Positions 7,991 to 16,077 of a stretch of 64,000 nucleotides of DNA are shown here, one piece after another; the stretch's first letter is position 1; each line of letters begins with the position of its first letter. The DNA lies in assembly GCA_965247245.1 (NCBI GenBank), contig CBDFGV010000003.1, positions 3,100,001-3,164,000 on the forward strand, in the 5' to 3' direction. The notes under the pieces are model-generated. The model was not told the DNA's origin. It was given only the letters and a program-made list of their open reading frames with translations, and ran no database searches. The position numbers and the translations under genes were made by a program. This DNA is from Tectiglobus sp965247245. Its GTDB lineage: Bacteria > Pseudomonadota > Alphaproteobacteria > Rhizobiales > Hyphomicrobiaceae.

Positions 7991-10144
7991 GAACACCTTT
8001 CGGCTACTTCGCGAAATCTACATGAACAAAACACAACCAGAGCGAAGTGCAAATACATGGATACCATTCGATGTCGTCCCAATGACGGCACCCCCAAAAC
8101 CCGAACGACACCCGCGACATGGTATACCCAGTCATGTTTACGCGTATCACCGTGCCAAGTCTGATCTCGCCGGATATGTCTACCGTTTCGAAGACTCTAA
8201 CGGCGCCAAACATTTCTCACCATTGACGTTTTGCCGATCAAGCCAATCCGGTAGGAGTGGCTGGCGATGGAAAGCGTGGACAGCACCACGCCCTCTTTGC
8301 GGACTGACAGACTTAGCAATCCGATCCGACGCGAAGGTAGTAGTAACGGAGGGTGAGAAGGCGGCGGAGGCCGCCCGCTTCCAGCTTCCAAGTTGAGTCA
8401 TCGTGACGTCTCCAATGGTTCCAAGGCTGTAGCCAAAACAGATTGGCGCGTGCTCTTTGGTCGAGACGTCACGATATGGCCGGACAATGCCTCAGCAGGT
8501 CAGCAAAACACCAGCGATATCATCTCGATATTGCGCGCCAGCGCAGCTCCACCGGCAAGCCTTGCCGTTGTCGCGCCGGATCCAGACTATTCCGCTGGCT
8601 GCGATGCTGCCGACGCTTTGACCGAAGGTTGGAATGAACGGCGAACAACCGATCTGGTGAATGCCGCCACGCAGATCGACCTGACTGGCGAGCCATGCAA
8701 CTCAAAAGCGTCACAAGAATCTACTGGTCAACACGGAACCGAATACGAGAATTGCGGCAGACGACGGTTAGACTTGCGCCGTCAAGTGATCGAGCTGTTA
8801 GACGTATGCGAGCTTTCGATCGATTAAGAGACAAGAGCACATGCCACGGTTCCTATCTCAGGACACTGCGAGAATGTGCGGGTCGATTCTGCAGAATTTG
8901 GGACATGACTGTCAGGCGAATGATACCGACATTGGCAGGAGCCAATCGGTGAACAGTTGCTCCGCGATGCTATTCGGGTTCTGGTCGCCAAAGCCACTTA
9001 CGACGACATACGTTATAATACATTTCTTCGAGTTGGCGGTTCTGACCGCTACCTCTATCTTGATCTCGGGCGCCAAGATTGGAGCCTAATCGCGATCGGA
9101 CCGGACGGTTGGGATATAACCGACGAAGCACCCATCAAGGCGGTCCGAAGATCCAATATGCAACCTTTACCCGTTCCAGAATGTGGCCCACCGCTCGACA
9201 TAATCTTGCGACCACTTTTGAATGTCCGCTCAGAACGCGACTATAGGCAAATTGTTGCGTGGCTGCTCTGCGCGTTCAGCGATACTGGCGAAAACCCAAT
9301 CCTCTCCATCAGTGGTGAGCAAGGGTCGGCGAAGTCGACTACCGCACGCATGATCCGAAGGTTGATCGACCCGGATAAGGCAACAAGTCATGCCGCACCT
9401 CAGATCAAACACGATCTTGTTGTCGCTGCGCACAATGCACGCGTCATTTCATTGGAGAGTCTTAGCGGCCTATCTCTCTGGCTATCAGACGCCCTCTACC
9501 GGATCTCCACTGGCGATGGTTTCTCGACCCGTGCTCTTCATACCAACATGGATGAAGTCGTCGAGCACTTGGAGAACCCGATCATTCTCAACGGCACTCC
9601 AGAGATCGCCGGTCGACCTGATCTGACAGACCGCTCATACACCATCCACCTGCCGGCGATCACGGAACAAGACCGGCGTACAGCTTCTGATTTCTGGGCG
9701 GAGTTCGAGAACAACCATGCATTCATGCTCGGGGCACTTCTGGATGCCGTCTCATCAGCTTTAGGGAACCTGCCCAATGTCAGGTTGCCAAGTAAACCAC
9801 GGATGGCAAATGCCACAGAGTGGGTCACAGCCGCTGAGGAATCTTTGGGTTGGGAGGCAGAAACGCACATCTCGGATCTACAGTCCAATCGCCGCGACGC
9901 GAACGAGGCGTCGCTCGAATGCGAACCCGTCGCCATGGCCATTGTGGAGCTTGATTTGCCGTGGACCGGCACGCCAACCCAGCTCCACAAGAAGCTCTCG
10001 GATAGCGTGCCCGGCATCCCAAAAACCGTGAATGGCTTTGGCGCGGCTCTGATGCGCATTCAGCCCGTGTTGTTACAGGTCGGAATAGCGGTTGAGAAGA
10101 AGCGCGGCAAAGAGCGATCCATCACGATCAAGCGCATCCATTAG
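7977..10144 (+). pseudogene. Toprim/D5-type primase-helicase of a mobile element, decayed
   Basis: Three pieces add up to one long primase-helicase. Piece one (7977-8396) ends in the Toprim motif VVVTEGEKAAEAARF and then TGA 8394. Piece two needs a one-base shift near 8411-8415 and continues NGSKAVAKTDW, then DVTIWPDNASAG. It hits TAA 8825, TGA 8906 and TGA 8921, all in the frame that leads on into piece three, and the sequence between them still reads as the family's linker. Piece three (from 8924) is an intact helicase domain with Walker A SGEQGSAKST, YRISTGDGFSTRALHT and NGTPEIAGRPDLTDR. Such proteins start replication of phages or integrative elements. Four stops plus a frameshift mean the full enzyme cannot be made. 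Confidence 0.8.
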
Positions 10145-10663
10145 GAACCCTGCTTCCGATTTGCCGACTCGTCATAAGCGAGCGCTGTGGCGGAGACATC
10201 AGTTGCGTCGGTTGCAGCAATTCGCGTTGACCAATCAGTCACTACGACGCAACCTTCCCTTTCTCCCCAATAGTCCGGACCCACATCAACCGTCGCGAAC
10301 GGGAAGCGGCGGCTAGCCGCCAAATAACTGATTGCCAATTCCAAAGCCGCGCGACTGTTTACTGCCAAATCGGAACTCTCGACCGAAAGGCTTTTTGCAC
10401 GCGTGCCCGAGCTGTGCCATGGCCAGACATATAGCACGCAAAGCCGCTCAATTGTGTGGAGCGACGGCAAATGCGGAGACCCGACAAGCAACGTCAACCG
10501 CCGTCGGCACCGAGGCGCAAGCAAGCGATTGATTTGCCGACACAAACGACGGCTCCGTCGACTTCGACAGTCCCTCTTCTGGAAAAGGAATAAAATATTG
10601 GGTGGTTATTGGTGCTGTGCCCGTGTGTGCGTTCAACGCCGCACGTAGCATTCGCTCAGACAC
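10141..10663 (-). pseudogene. Possible frameshifted gene of unknown function
   Basis: Two minus frames may be halves of one gene. The first, from ATG 10663, reads sensibly (TQYFIPFPEEGLSK, VSANQSLACASV) and stops at 10448. The second, ending at 10141, is convincing only in its last 70 residues (RAALELAISYLAASRRF, ATVDVGPDYWGEREG, VTDWSTRIAATDA). A frameshift between about 10380 and 10460 would join them. No family recognised. It converges with the primase-helicase remnant, overlapping its stop. Confidence 0.3.
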
Positions 10664-10749
10664 GCTGGAGCGCGATCCGCGTTGCTTACATGGTGCTTAC
10701 CCGATCGGCGTGACCTAAGTAGAACTTCCGCTTAACTAATTGAAATCAT

Positions 10750-10826
10750 TGGCGCACCGGGGAAGATTCGAACTCCCGACCCCCAGATTCGTAGTCTGGT
10801 GCTCTATCCAGCTGAGCTACCGGTGC
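10750..10826 (-). tRNA. tRNA-Arg (anticodon ACG)
   Basis: A complete 77-nt cloverleaf on the minus strand. The acceptor arms GCACCGG and CCGGTGC pair fully, followed by G and an encoded CCA (complement of TGG at 10750-10752). The D-arm is TAGCTCAGCTGGATAGAGC, the anticodon stem CCAGA/TCTGG encloses CTACGAA, giving anticodon ACG, and the T-loop is GTTCGAATC. ACG, read as ICG, is the usual bacterial tRNA-Arg for CGU/CGC/CGA. Its 3' end points at the element remnant, as expected for a tRNA used as an integration site. Confidence 0.95.
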
Positions 10827-11334
10827 CCAAGGCAAACAACCGTAACATTACAGTTCGATCACCTGTCAGAAACGGTCTGTGGATCAAAGTTGTAGATCCG
10901 ATACGAACCGCCAAACAAACCAAGTCACGAGAGTCTCGCCCGTCTGAACTTGCATCTAGAACAACACAAAATCGTTCTGAAAGATGCGTCTCGGGAGCAC
11001 CATTTAGCTCAATAAAAGCCAATCAAGTGCAAACTTCGTAGCTAAGTTCGTTTTCAGCCGTCCAACGAGCACCAGCCAGAGAAAACGCCAGCGCGAAGAG
11101 CCAATCGAACAGCCGAGCCGCCTGTTTAATATCTCACCGCGCCGGCTGCAAGAAATACTTCACGGTCAGTTTGCCGCTTCCACTAAACCGACCCGGGCCG
11201 GCCAAGACAGTGATGGAGCAAGGCCCCCGCAGCCCGGCGCCCTGGCAACAGCCGTCTATCAACCCAAATCGATAGCTAACTGCCCTCAAATTCCAAAGAC
11301 CGCCGAACCAGTTTCACCACGCGCAGCGCGCAAC
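10827..11334. other. Intergenic stretch, no gene seen
   Basis: About 500 bases between the tRNA gene and the ABC permease gene. The only longer frames run across the tRNA or have no start signal. The tRNA promoter should lie at its left end; I could not define it or a terminator. Confidence 0.4.
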
Positions 11335-12594
11335 CTAGCTACGCACCGTCATCCCGTCGGCCAGTGAATGCTGGTATGCGCGAAGCGCTGGCAACAGACC
11401 GGCCAACACACCACCAACGACGATTGCACCCAGCGCCATCAGCTCAGTCGATCCCGGTGCCGAGATGTCAAGGTACAGCCCGTAAGCGGCATCGATCGCC
11501 GGCCGCAACGCAAACAGCAACGCATAGGTCGCGAGCAGCCCGACAACGACACCTGCAAACGTCAGGATCCCTGCCTCCGACACAAGCAGACCGATCACGG
11601 TGCGCGGCCCGGCCCCGACCGATCTCAGGATCGCAATCTCGCGCCGCCGCTCATTGAGCGTCGCCAGGATCATCGTCATCATGCCGAGGATCGCCGTCAC
11701 AACAACCATGAAGGACACGACCTGAAGCGCCGTCTCAGCGGTTCCAACCAGCCCCCAAAGTTCGTAGAGCGTGGCACCTGGAAGAATGGCGGACAATGGT
11801 TCTGAGCGGTAGTTGTTGACATAGCGCTGCAATTTGAAGATCGCCAGCTTCGACTTGAGCCCAACCATAGCTGCCGTCACGGCCTTGGGCCGCAACCGCA
11901 TTGTGCGAACTTCGTCAGCAGTCACCGTGCGATCAGTCCGCCGTGCGCCACCTTGCCAATCAACATGGATCGCCTCAATCGCCTCGAGGCTGACATGCAC
12001 GGTGCGATCGACAGGCGTACCGGTTTTCTCCAAGACACCGGAGACCCGGAAGGGCTTGTCGTCATGCTTGTTCAGTCCGATCCGCCCAAGTCCGTGCGCA
12101 ACAACGATCTTGTCGCCAACCTTGTAACCGAGCTCCGCCGCAACATCAGCACCAACCGCAGCATCAAACAGATCGTCAAACCGCTTGCCCGATTGAAACT
12201 TGAGTGACTGACCCTGCCGATACTTGTAGCGGTCGAAGTACTCCTGGGTCGTACCCAACACCCGGAAGCCACGGTGGCTATCACCCAGTGATAGAGGAAT
12301 GATCCATTTCACTTCCGGTCGACCTGCGATGTCTTCGTAGCTCCGCCACGTCATATTGTTGGTCGCATTGCCAATCCGAAAGACCGAGTAAAGCAGCAGC
12401 TGAATACCACCACTGCGTGCGCCGATAACGAGATCCGTCTCAGAAATCGTGTTCGCAAAACTCGCCTTCGCACCGTTGCGGACTTTCTCAACACCAAGCA
12501 GGAGAACCACGCTGACAGCAATCGCAAGAACAGTGAGCAAGGCCGTTAGCCAACGGTTTCGCAGCGACTGCAATGCCAGGCGGATCACCGTCAT
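11335..12594 (-). CDS. ABC transporter permease, FtsX/MacB type (zinc-cluster)
   Basis: A 419-residue permease of the FtsX/MacB/LolE type. An N-terminal membrane helix (LTALLTVLAIAVSVVLLLG) is followed by a periplasmic MacB-like core domain (about residues 40-280), then three helices of the FtsX domain (VSFMVVVTAILGMMTMIL, EAGILTFAGVVVGLLATYA, ELMALGAIVVGGVLAGLLPA). Such permeases use ATP mechanically to act on periplasmic partners or lipoproteins rather than to import solutes. Its start overlaps the stop of the ATPase gene by four bases, so both form one unit with the DUF2796 gene, which carries a Zur-like site. Probably the membrane part of a zinc-linked system similar in content to the zrg genes of Vibrio. 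Confidence 0.85.
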   Translation of the reverse strand: MTVIRLALQSLRNRWLTALLTVLAIAVSVVLLLGVEKVRNGAKASFANTISETDLVIGARSGGIQLLLYSVFRIGNATNNMTWRSYEDIAGRPEVKWIIPLSLGDSHRGFRVLGTTQEYFDRYKYRQGQSLKFQSGKRFDDLFDAAVGADVAAELGYKVGDKIVVAHGLGRIGLNKHDDKPFRVSGVLEKTGTPVDRTVHVSLEAIEAIHVDWQGGARRTDRTVTADEVRTMRLRPKAVTAAMVGLKSKLAIFKLQRYVNNYRSEPLSAILPGATLYELWGLVGTAETALQVVSFMVVVTAILGMMTMILATLNERRREIAILRSVGAGPRTVIGLLVSEAGILTFAGVVVGLLATYALLFALRPAIDAAYGLYLDISAPGSTELMALGAIVVGGVLAGLLPALRAYQHSLADGMTVRS

Positions 12595-13325
12595 GCTGCA
12601 CCTCGCACGGTCACCACATCGCCCAACTCGATCACGTTGTCGAACATTGAACTGATCCTGCGGTCGTGGCTGACCATCAACAGACTGGAACCCGCCCCCT
12701 CAATCTGCCGAAACAGCAAGTCGAGAAATCGCTCTTGGTGTTCTTCATCGAGAGCTGAAGTCGGTTCGTCCGCAACCAGCAATTCCGGCGATCCTATAAG
12801 AGCTCGCGCCACAGCAACGCGTTGCTGCTGACCGACGCTCAAGGCAGATGCTGAGCCGTCAAGAACAGAACGGTCAAGACCCAATTCAGTAAGTAAGCGT
12901 TCAGCCTCTGCGGCAGCACTTCCAACCTGCGTAACGCGTTGCCGACGCCCCGGGGCAAAGCTCAATGGCAAGACAACATTGTCGGTCACCGAACCGTAGG
13001 GAAGCAGATTGAACATCTGGAAGATTACCCCGATGTGCTCGGCTCGAAACTTGTCACGCGCACTACTCGACAAGCCAACAATATCCGTACCGAGGACCGA
13101 GATCTCTCCCTCCTGCGGTGAAACAATACCGCAGAGCAGACTAAGCAGCGTCGACTTACCCCCGCCTGATGGCCCAACAAGCAAGGTCCGTGAAGAAGCA
13201 GGCAGCGACAATTCGTTGACATGGATCTCGAAAGCCCGGCCTCCTGGCCATGCAAAGCGAACGCCCGACATTTTAACAATGTCGGGCGCTGCAATAATCG
13301 AAGTTTTGGTATCTGTTTCGCTCAA
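12591..13325 (-). CDS. ABC transporter ATP-binding protein, LolD/MacB type (zinc-cluster)
   Basis: A 244-residue ATPase of the LolD/MacB group. Walker A is GPSGGGKST, the signature LSVGQQQRVAVARAL, Walker B LLVADEPTSALDEEH and the switch His in LMVSHDRR. The signature has LSVGQ in place of the common LSGGQ. It pairs with the overlapping permease gene. TTG 13325 is the first start; the upstream gene stops 17 bases earlier. Together with the DUF2796 protein and a DUF3299 protein across the zur gene, it makes a set that in other bacteria is induced by zinc shortage. Confidence 0.9.
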   Translation of the reverse strand: MSETDTKTSIIAAPDIVKMSGVRFAWPGGRAFEIHVNELSLPASSRTLLVGPSGGGKSTLLSLLCGIVSPQEGEISVLGTDIVGLSSSARDKFRAEHIGVIFQMFNLLPYGSVTDNVVLPLSFAPGRRQRVTQVGSAAAEAERLLTELGLDRSVLDGSASALSVGQQQRVAVARALIGSPELLVADEPTSALDEEHQERFLDLLFRQIEGAGSSLLMVSHDRRISSMFDNVIELGDVVTVRGAA

Positions 13326-13342
13326 TGACGAACGCTCAAGAT

Positions 13343-13984
13343 TTAGATGACACCGCCAAGATTAATCTTGCCAGTTTTCCGCTCCACCTCAAACTTCTTT
13401 TGCGACTTTGGTCCAGCAACGCTGACCTCAAGCTCCTCGGCACCCTTGAAGTTCTTGAAGTAGGGGAAGGCAATCTCCACCAGCTTCTCCGGTGATGCGC
13501 ATGTCAGCTGGTACTCTGCGTGGAACTCAGAGTGTGTCTCTTCCTTCTTGGCCTTCTTCTTTCCATGGTTGTGGCCATGCTTGTGCTTGTGACCATGGCT
13601 GTGCTTGGCCTTCTTCTTACCGTGATTGTGGCCGTCATCGCCGCCTTCAATGTGCAGCTCAATACTGGCCTTCTCGAGCTTGCAACCCGCGTCTTCTGAC
13701 AGAACAACGACGTTGCTGAGCTTCTTCAGCTTAGCCTTGGCCTTCGTAATCGCGGCTTTCTGTTTCTTAGTTCGAGCCTTGTGCTCAAATCCAACAATGT
13801 CTGCACCAGGTGCCTCAAGCTCCATGGCAACCTTGTTGCCTTCAATGGCCACGTTAAAGCTGCCACTACCGTGCTCGTGGGCGCTGAGTTGCCTGTGCTT
13901 ATGACCATGATTGTGTTTGTCCTTCGCAAATGCGGGGGTCGCAAGTGCAAGGCACATCAAGCCAGCAACAATACATCGAACCAT
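13343..13984 (-). CDS. DUF2796 (ZrgA-like) His-rich periplasmic zinc-linked protein
   Basis: A 213-residue exported protein of the DUF2796 family, which includes ZrgA of Vibrio. The signal peptide is MVRCIVAGLMCLALATPAFA. The mature start is rich in histidine (KHNHGHKHRQLSAHEHGSG), and a second tract of His/Lys repeats lies near residues 120-150 (KHSHGHKHKHGHNHGK). The family's LSAHEHG motif is present, as are two cysteines (AGCKLEK, LTCASPE). I choose ATG 13984, after AAAGGGA, over the frame opening at 14014. It probably binds zinc in the periplasm and hands it to or works with the ABC unit encoded next. A Zur-like site lies 45 bases upstream. Confidence 0.85.
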   Translation of the reverse strand: MVRCIVAGLMCLALATPAFAKDKHNHGHKHRQLSAHEHGSGSFNVAIEGNKVAMELEAPGADIVGFEHKARTKKQKAAITKAKAKLKKLSNVVVLSEDAGCKLEKASIELHIEGGDDGHNHGKKKAKHSHGHKHKHGHNHGKKKAKKEETHSEFHAEYQLTCASPEKLVEIAFPYFKNFKGAEELEVSVAGPKSQKKFEVERKTGKINLGGVI

Positions 13985-14028
13985 AACGGATCCCTTTGGG
14001 TTACCCAAAACCAAGACGTTCAGATTGA

Positions 14029-14047
14029 GAATGTTATAGCGTTACGA
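14029..14047 (-). promoter_or_regulatory. Zur-like operator upstream of the DUF2796-ABC operon
   Basis: Minus strand TCGTAACGCTATAACATTC. It matches two other sites near zur (CCGTAATGCTATAACAGGT and TTGTAATGATATAACATCT) in the core GTAAyGmTATAACA, and lies between the zur stop and the start of the DUF2796 gene. The shape agrees with known alphaproteobacterial Zur boxes. Binding is inferred from the match and position. Confidence 0.7.
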
Positions 14048-14057
14048 AATATGGCGG

Positions 14058-14465
14058 TCAATTCGCACAGGCGCTGCAACGGCCTGTCACTTCGACATGC
14101 ATCTGCCTGACTTCAAAGCCTTGCTCTTCAGCTTGCTTCAATACGGTTCGCTGAATAGCACGCGTCCCAACTTCAATGATGTGTTTGCACTCCTGGCAGA
14201 TCATGAAGGCCGGTGGTTCGGTATGATGCTCGTGACAGCACGGCACGAATGCATTGAGACTCTCGATCCGGTGAACAAGTCCTGCCTCAATAAGCTTGTC
14301 GAGCGCCCGATAGATCGTCAGGGGTGCCTTCAAACCCTTGGCACGCACCGTCTCGACATCGAGGATCTGGTAGGCGCTCATCGGACCCGCACTTTCGCGA
14401 AGCGCGTCCAAGACGACGCCCTGGTTCTTGGTCAGTTTCTGGGTTGTCATTGGCATGCCACTCAT
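14058..14465 (-). CDS. zur: Zur, zinc-responsive Fur-family repressor
   Basis: Fur-family regulator of about 136 residues. The winged helix includes LDALRESAGPMSAYQIL and KAPLTIYRALDKLIEAGLVH. The regulatory metal site is seen in CCHEHHTEPPAFMICQECKH, with the structural zinc cysteines in that CxxC and in the final GRCSACAN. These are hallmarks of Zur rather than Fur. The product represses zinc-uptake genes when zinc is plentiful. The start is unclear: the frame opens at 14534, but ATG 14465, 14456 or 14450 fit the family length and leave room for the operator at 14484-14502. It is divergent from a membrane-protein gene, and the operator between them suggests autoregulation. Confidence 0.9.
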   Translation of the reverse strand: MSGMPMTTQKLTKNQGVVLDALRESAGPMSAYQILDVETVRAKGLKAPLTIYRALDKLIEAGLVHRIESLNAFVPCCHEHHTEPPAFMICQECKHIIEVGTRAIQRTVLKQAEEQGFEVRQMHVEVTGRCSACAN

Positions 14466-14483
14466 CGTTGACAGATCCATCAG

Positions 14484-14502
14484 CCGTAATGCTATAACAG
14501 GT
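14484..14502 (+). promoter_or_regulatory. Zur-like operator between zur and the CC-motif membrane gene
   Basis: Plus strand CCGTAATGCTATAACAGGT, same core as the sites at 14029-14047 and 15034-15052. It sits between the divergent starts of zur and the gene at 14560, so one site could control both. Confidence 0.7.
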
Positions 14503-14559
14503 AAATTAAACGTTCCGAACGCGTGCTCAAGCACAAGGTTGATTTACACTAACAGATCT

Positions 14560-14949
14560 ATGACCAGATTGAAGAGCACAGCCACGACGGTCAGCCTGTT
14601 AGCTGAACTTTCGCACATTTTCTGTTGCGGCCTTCCAATCTTCATAGCCGTCATGAGCGCTGGCAGCCAGATCGGTTTCGGCGGCGCCTTTGTGATGTTT
14701 CATAGCTTCATCCATGACTATGAGTTGCATATCCTAATTGGCTCCGGCGCGCTTTTGGCCTTCGGCTTTGGCTTGCATGTCTTCAGTCACTGGATGGCGT
14801 GCCGCTCGTCTGATCACAGCCACGCGACTTCCGAACCGAAAAGGTTTCGCATTGGTTGGATCTTCACGATTGCACTCATTCTCTACATTGCAAACCTGTC
14901 GTTCTATTTCATCTCAGGTCATGGCTACACGCCACCACGCTTCGATTAG
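14560..14949 (+). CDS. MerC-like small membrane protein with CC motif
   Basis: A 129-residue membrane protein with four hydrophobic stretches. The first holds a vicinal cysteine pair next to a proline (HIFCCGLPIFIAVMSAG), as in MerC-type metal proteins. The loops are rich in His (FHSFIHDYELH, SSDHSHATSE). Start ATG 14560; the open frame continues upstream across the zur operator, where it is unlikely to be coding. Position beside zur, behind a Zur-like site, and possible metal ligands suggest a part in zinc handling, but function is not known. MerC-like is a tentative label. Confidence 0.55.
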   Translation: MTRLKSTATTVSLLAELSHIFCCGLPIFIAVMSAGSQIGFGGAFVMFHSFIHDYELHILIGSGALLAFGFGLHVFSHWMACRSSDHSHATSEPKRFRIGWIFTIALILYIANLSFYFISGHGYTPPRFD

Positions 14950-15033
14950 CACAAACCTTTGGTACTCATTCGGAGGCTTGAAGCGTCAAGCCGTCCATCA
15001 GGTTTGCTTGTCACATTCCAATCGGTTCGCTAT

Positions 15034-15052
15034 TTGTAATGATATAACATCT
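15034..15052 (+). promoter_or_regulatory. Zur-like operator upstream of the gene at 15079
   Basis: Plus strand TTGTAATGATATAACATCT, third copy of the core GTAAyGmTATAACA. It lies just before a small gene and the DUF3299 gene, which would put these under the same zinc control. Confidence 0.65.
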
Positions 15053-15078
15053 TATTCATGTCAAGGACTCGCGACGCG

Positions 15079-15324
15079 ATGATGGACACAGCAGAGATAC
15101 GAGAAGTCCATGAGTTGGACGTCACCACCGCACGGCAAAACATCCGTGCCGCCTGTGAACAGACCAGTGCCGAGTGGATACCCCGCAATGCGATTACAGA
15201 GGCACTCTTGCGGGAGTTTCTAGATCAAACAGCAAGCTCAACCAATCAACAACAGGTCATTCGTAACCTGGAGAATTTGTTACTACTCTTGAAGCAGAAG
15301 CAACGCTCAGGCCGTTTGCAGTAA
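15079..15324 (+). CDS. Small helical protein of unknown function, probably zinc-regulated
   Basis: An 81-residue soluble protein, mostly helical by composition, with no signal peptide (MMDTAEIREVHELDVTTARQ; C-terminal NLENLLLLLKQKQRSG). I choose ATG 15079 because AAGGA lies at 15062-15066; ATG 15058 sits too close to the operator at 15034-15052. No family recognised. Located between the Zur-like site and the DUF3299 gene, about 50 bases before the latter, probably in the same transcript. Confidence 0.55.
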   Translation: MMDTAEIREVHELDVTTARQNIRAACEQTSAEWIPRNAITEALLREFLDQTASSTNQQQVIRNLENLLLLLKQKQRSGRLQ

Positions 15325-15376
15325 GCAACTGTCTGCCGCTTCACTTTCACGGGATGACTGGCCTAGAGATCCTCGC

Positions 15377-16054
15377 ATGAGACTTCTGATGACTGGAACG
15401 GTGATAGCGCTCGCCCTAATGACAGCCACATTGGGTATCGCGACCAATGCATTTGCCGCACGCGAGATCGAGTGGAAGCACCTCATTCCCAAATTGCCCC
15501 CACTCAAAGATCCATTGGCCAACTTCACGCAGGACCAACGGTTCGACGTCGAGACCATTGACTGGGCGCGGAAACTGAAACCGGCCGACAAAGGCCTAGT
15601 TGAGAACCAGCAGGGCATAGAAGACGCCAAGGTCTACGAACGCCAATTTGCAAAGGCCGGATACAATGTTGATGAGCTGCTGAAGAAATACCGCGACTGG
15701 ATCAAGGCTGTCGCCAAGCGTCAGGAACGCGTCAATCAAAAACTCAACGGCACGAAGATACGCATGGCCGGTTATCTGCTGCCTCTGGAGTTTTCAGATC
15801 AGGGCGTGACCGACTTCTTGCTGGTCCCCTATGTCGGAGCCTGCATTCATGTGCCGCCGCCACCGCCCAATCAAATTGTCTTTGTCAGGCTGGCAAAGAA
15901 GTTTCGAATAGCGGATCTCTTCACTGCGGTTTGGCTTGAGGGCAAATTGCAAACGCAGTCGTCCAGCAAAAAACTGACCTTCGTGGATGGCTCAGCCGAC
16001 ATATCGATCGGATACCACATCGACGGTGGTACAGCCGAGGTCTACAAAGAGTAA
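15377..16054 (+). CDS. DUF3299 family exported protein (zinc-cluster)
   Basis: A 225-residue protein of the DUF3299 family. The signal peptide is RLLMTGTVIALALMTATLG, ending near NAFAA. The family block KIRMAGYLLPLEFSDQGVTD, FLLVPYVGACIHVPPPPPNQ is complete, including the conserved cysteine and histidine of GACIHVPPP. DUF3299 proteins often accompany DUF2796 proteins and LolD/LolE-like transporters, as here, pointing to a shared periplasmic task in zinc supply. It follows the small gene at 15079 and probably falls under the same Zur-like site. Confidence 0.85.
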   Translation: MRLLMTGTVIALALMTATLGIATNAFAAREIEWKHLIPKLPPLKDPLANFTQDQRFDVETIDWARKLKPADKGLVENQQGIEDAKVYERQFAKAGYNVDELLKKYRDWIKAVAKRQERVNQKLNGTKIRMAGYLLPLEFSDQGVTDFLLVPYVGACIHVPPPPPNQIVFVRLAKKFRIADLFTAVWLEGKLQTQSSSKKLTFVDGSADISIGYHIDGGTAEVYKE

Positions 16055-16077
16055 GCGGTAATTTCTTGTCACCGACC

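Noticed and set aside
9538..10059. 173-codon frame antisense to the helicase remnant
   Set aside because: Low-complexity Ser/Arg-rich translation, opposite a clear helicase domain.
10145..10749. Integrase gene next to the tRNA
   Set aside because: Neither strand shows the tyrosine or serine recombinase motifs.
10804..11022. 72-codon minus-strand frame after the ABC permease region
   Set aside because: Runs into the tRNA-Arg gene and has no start signal.
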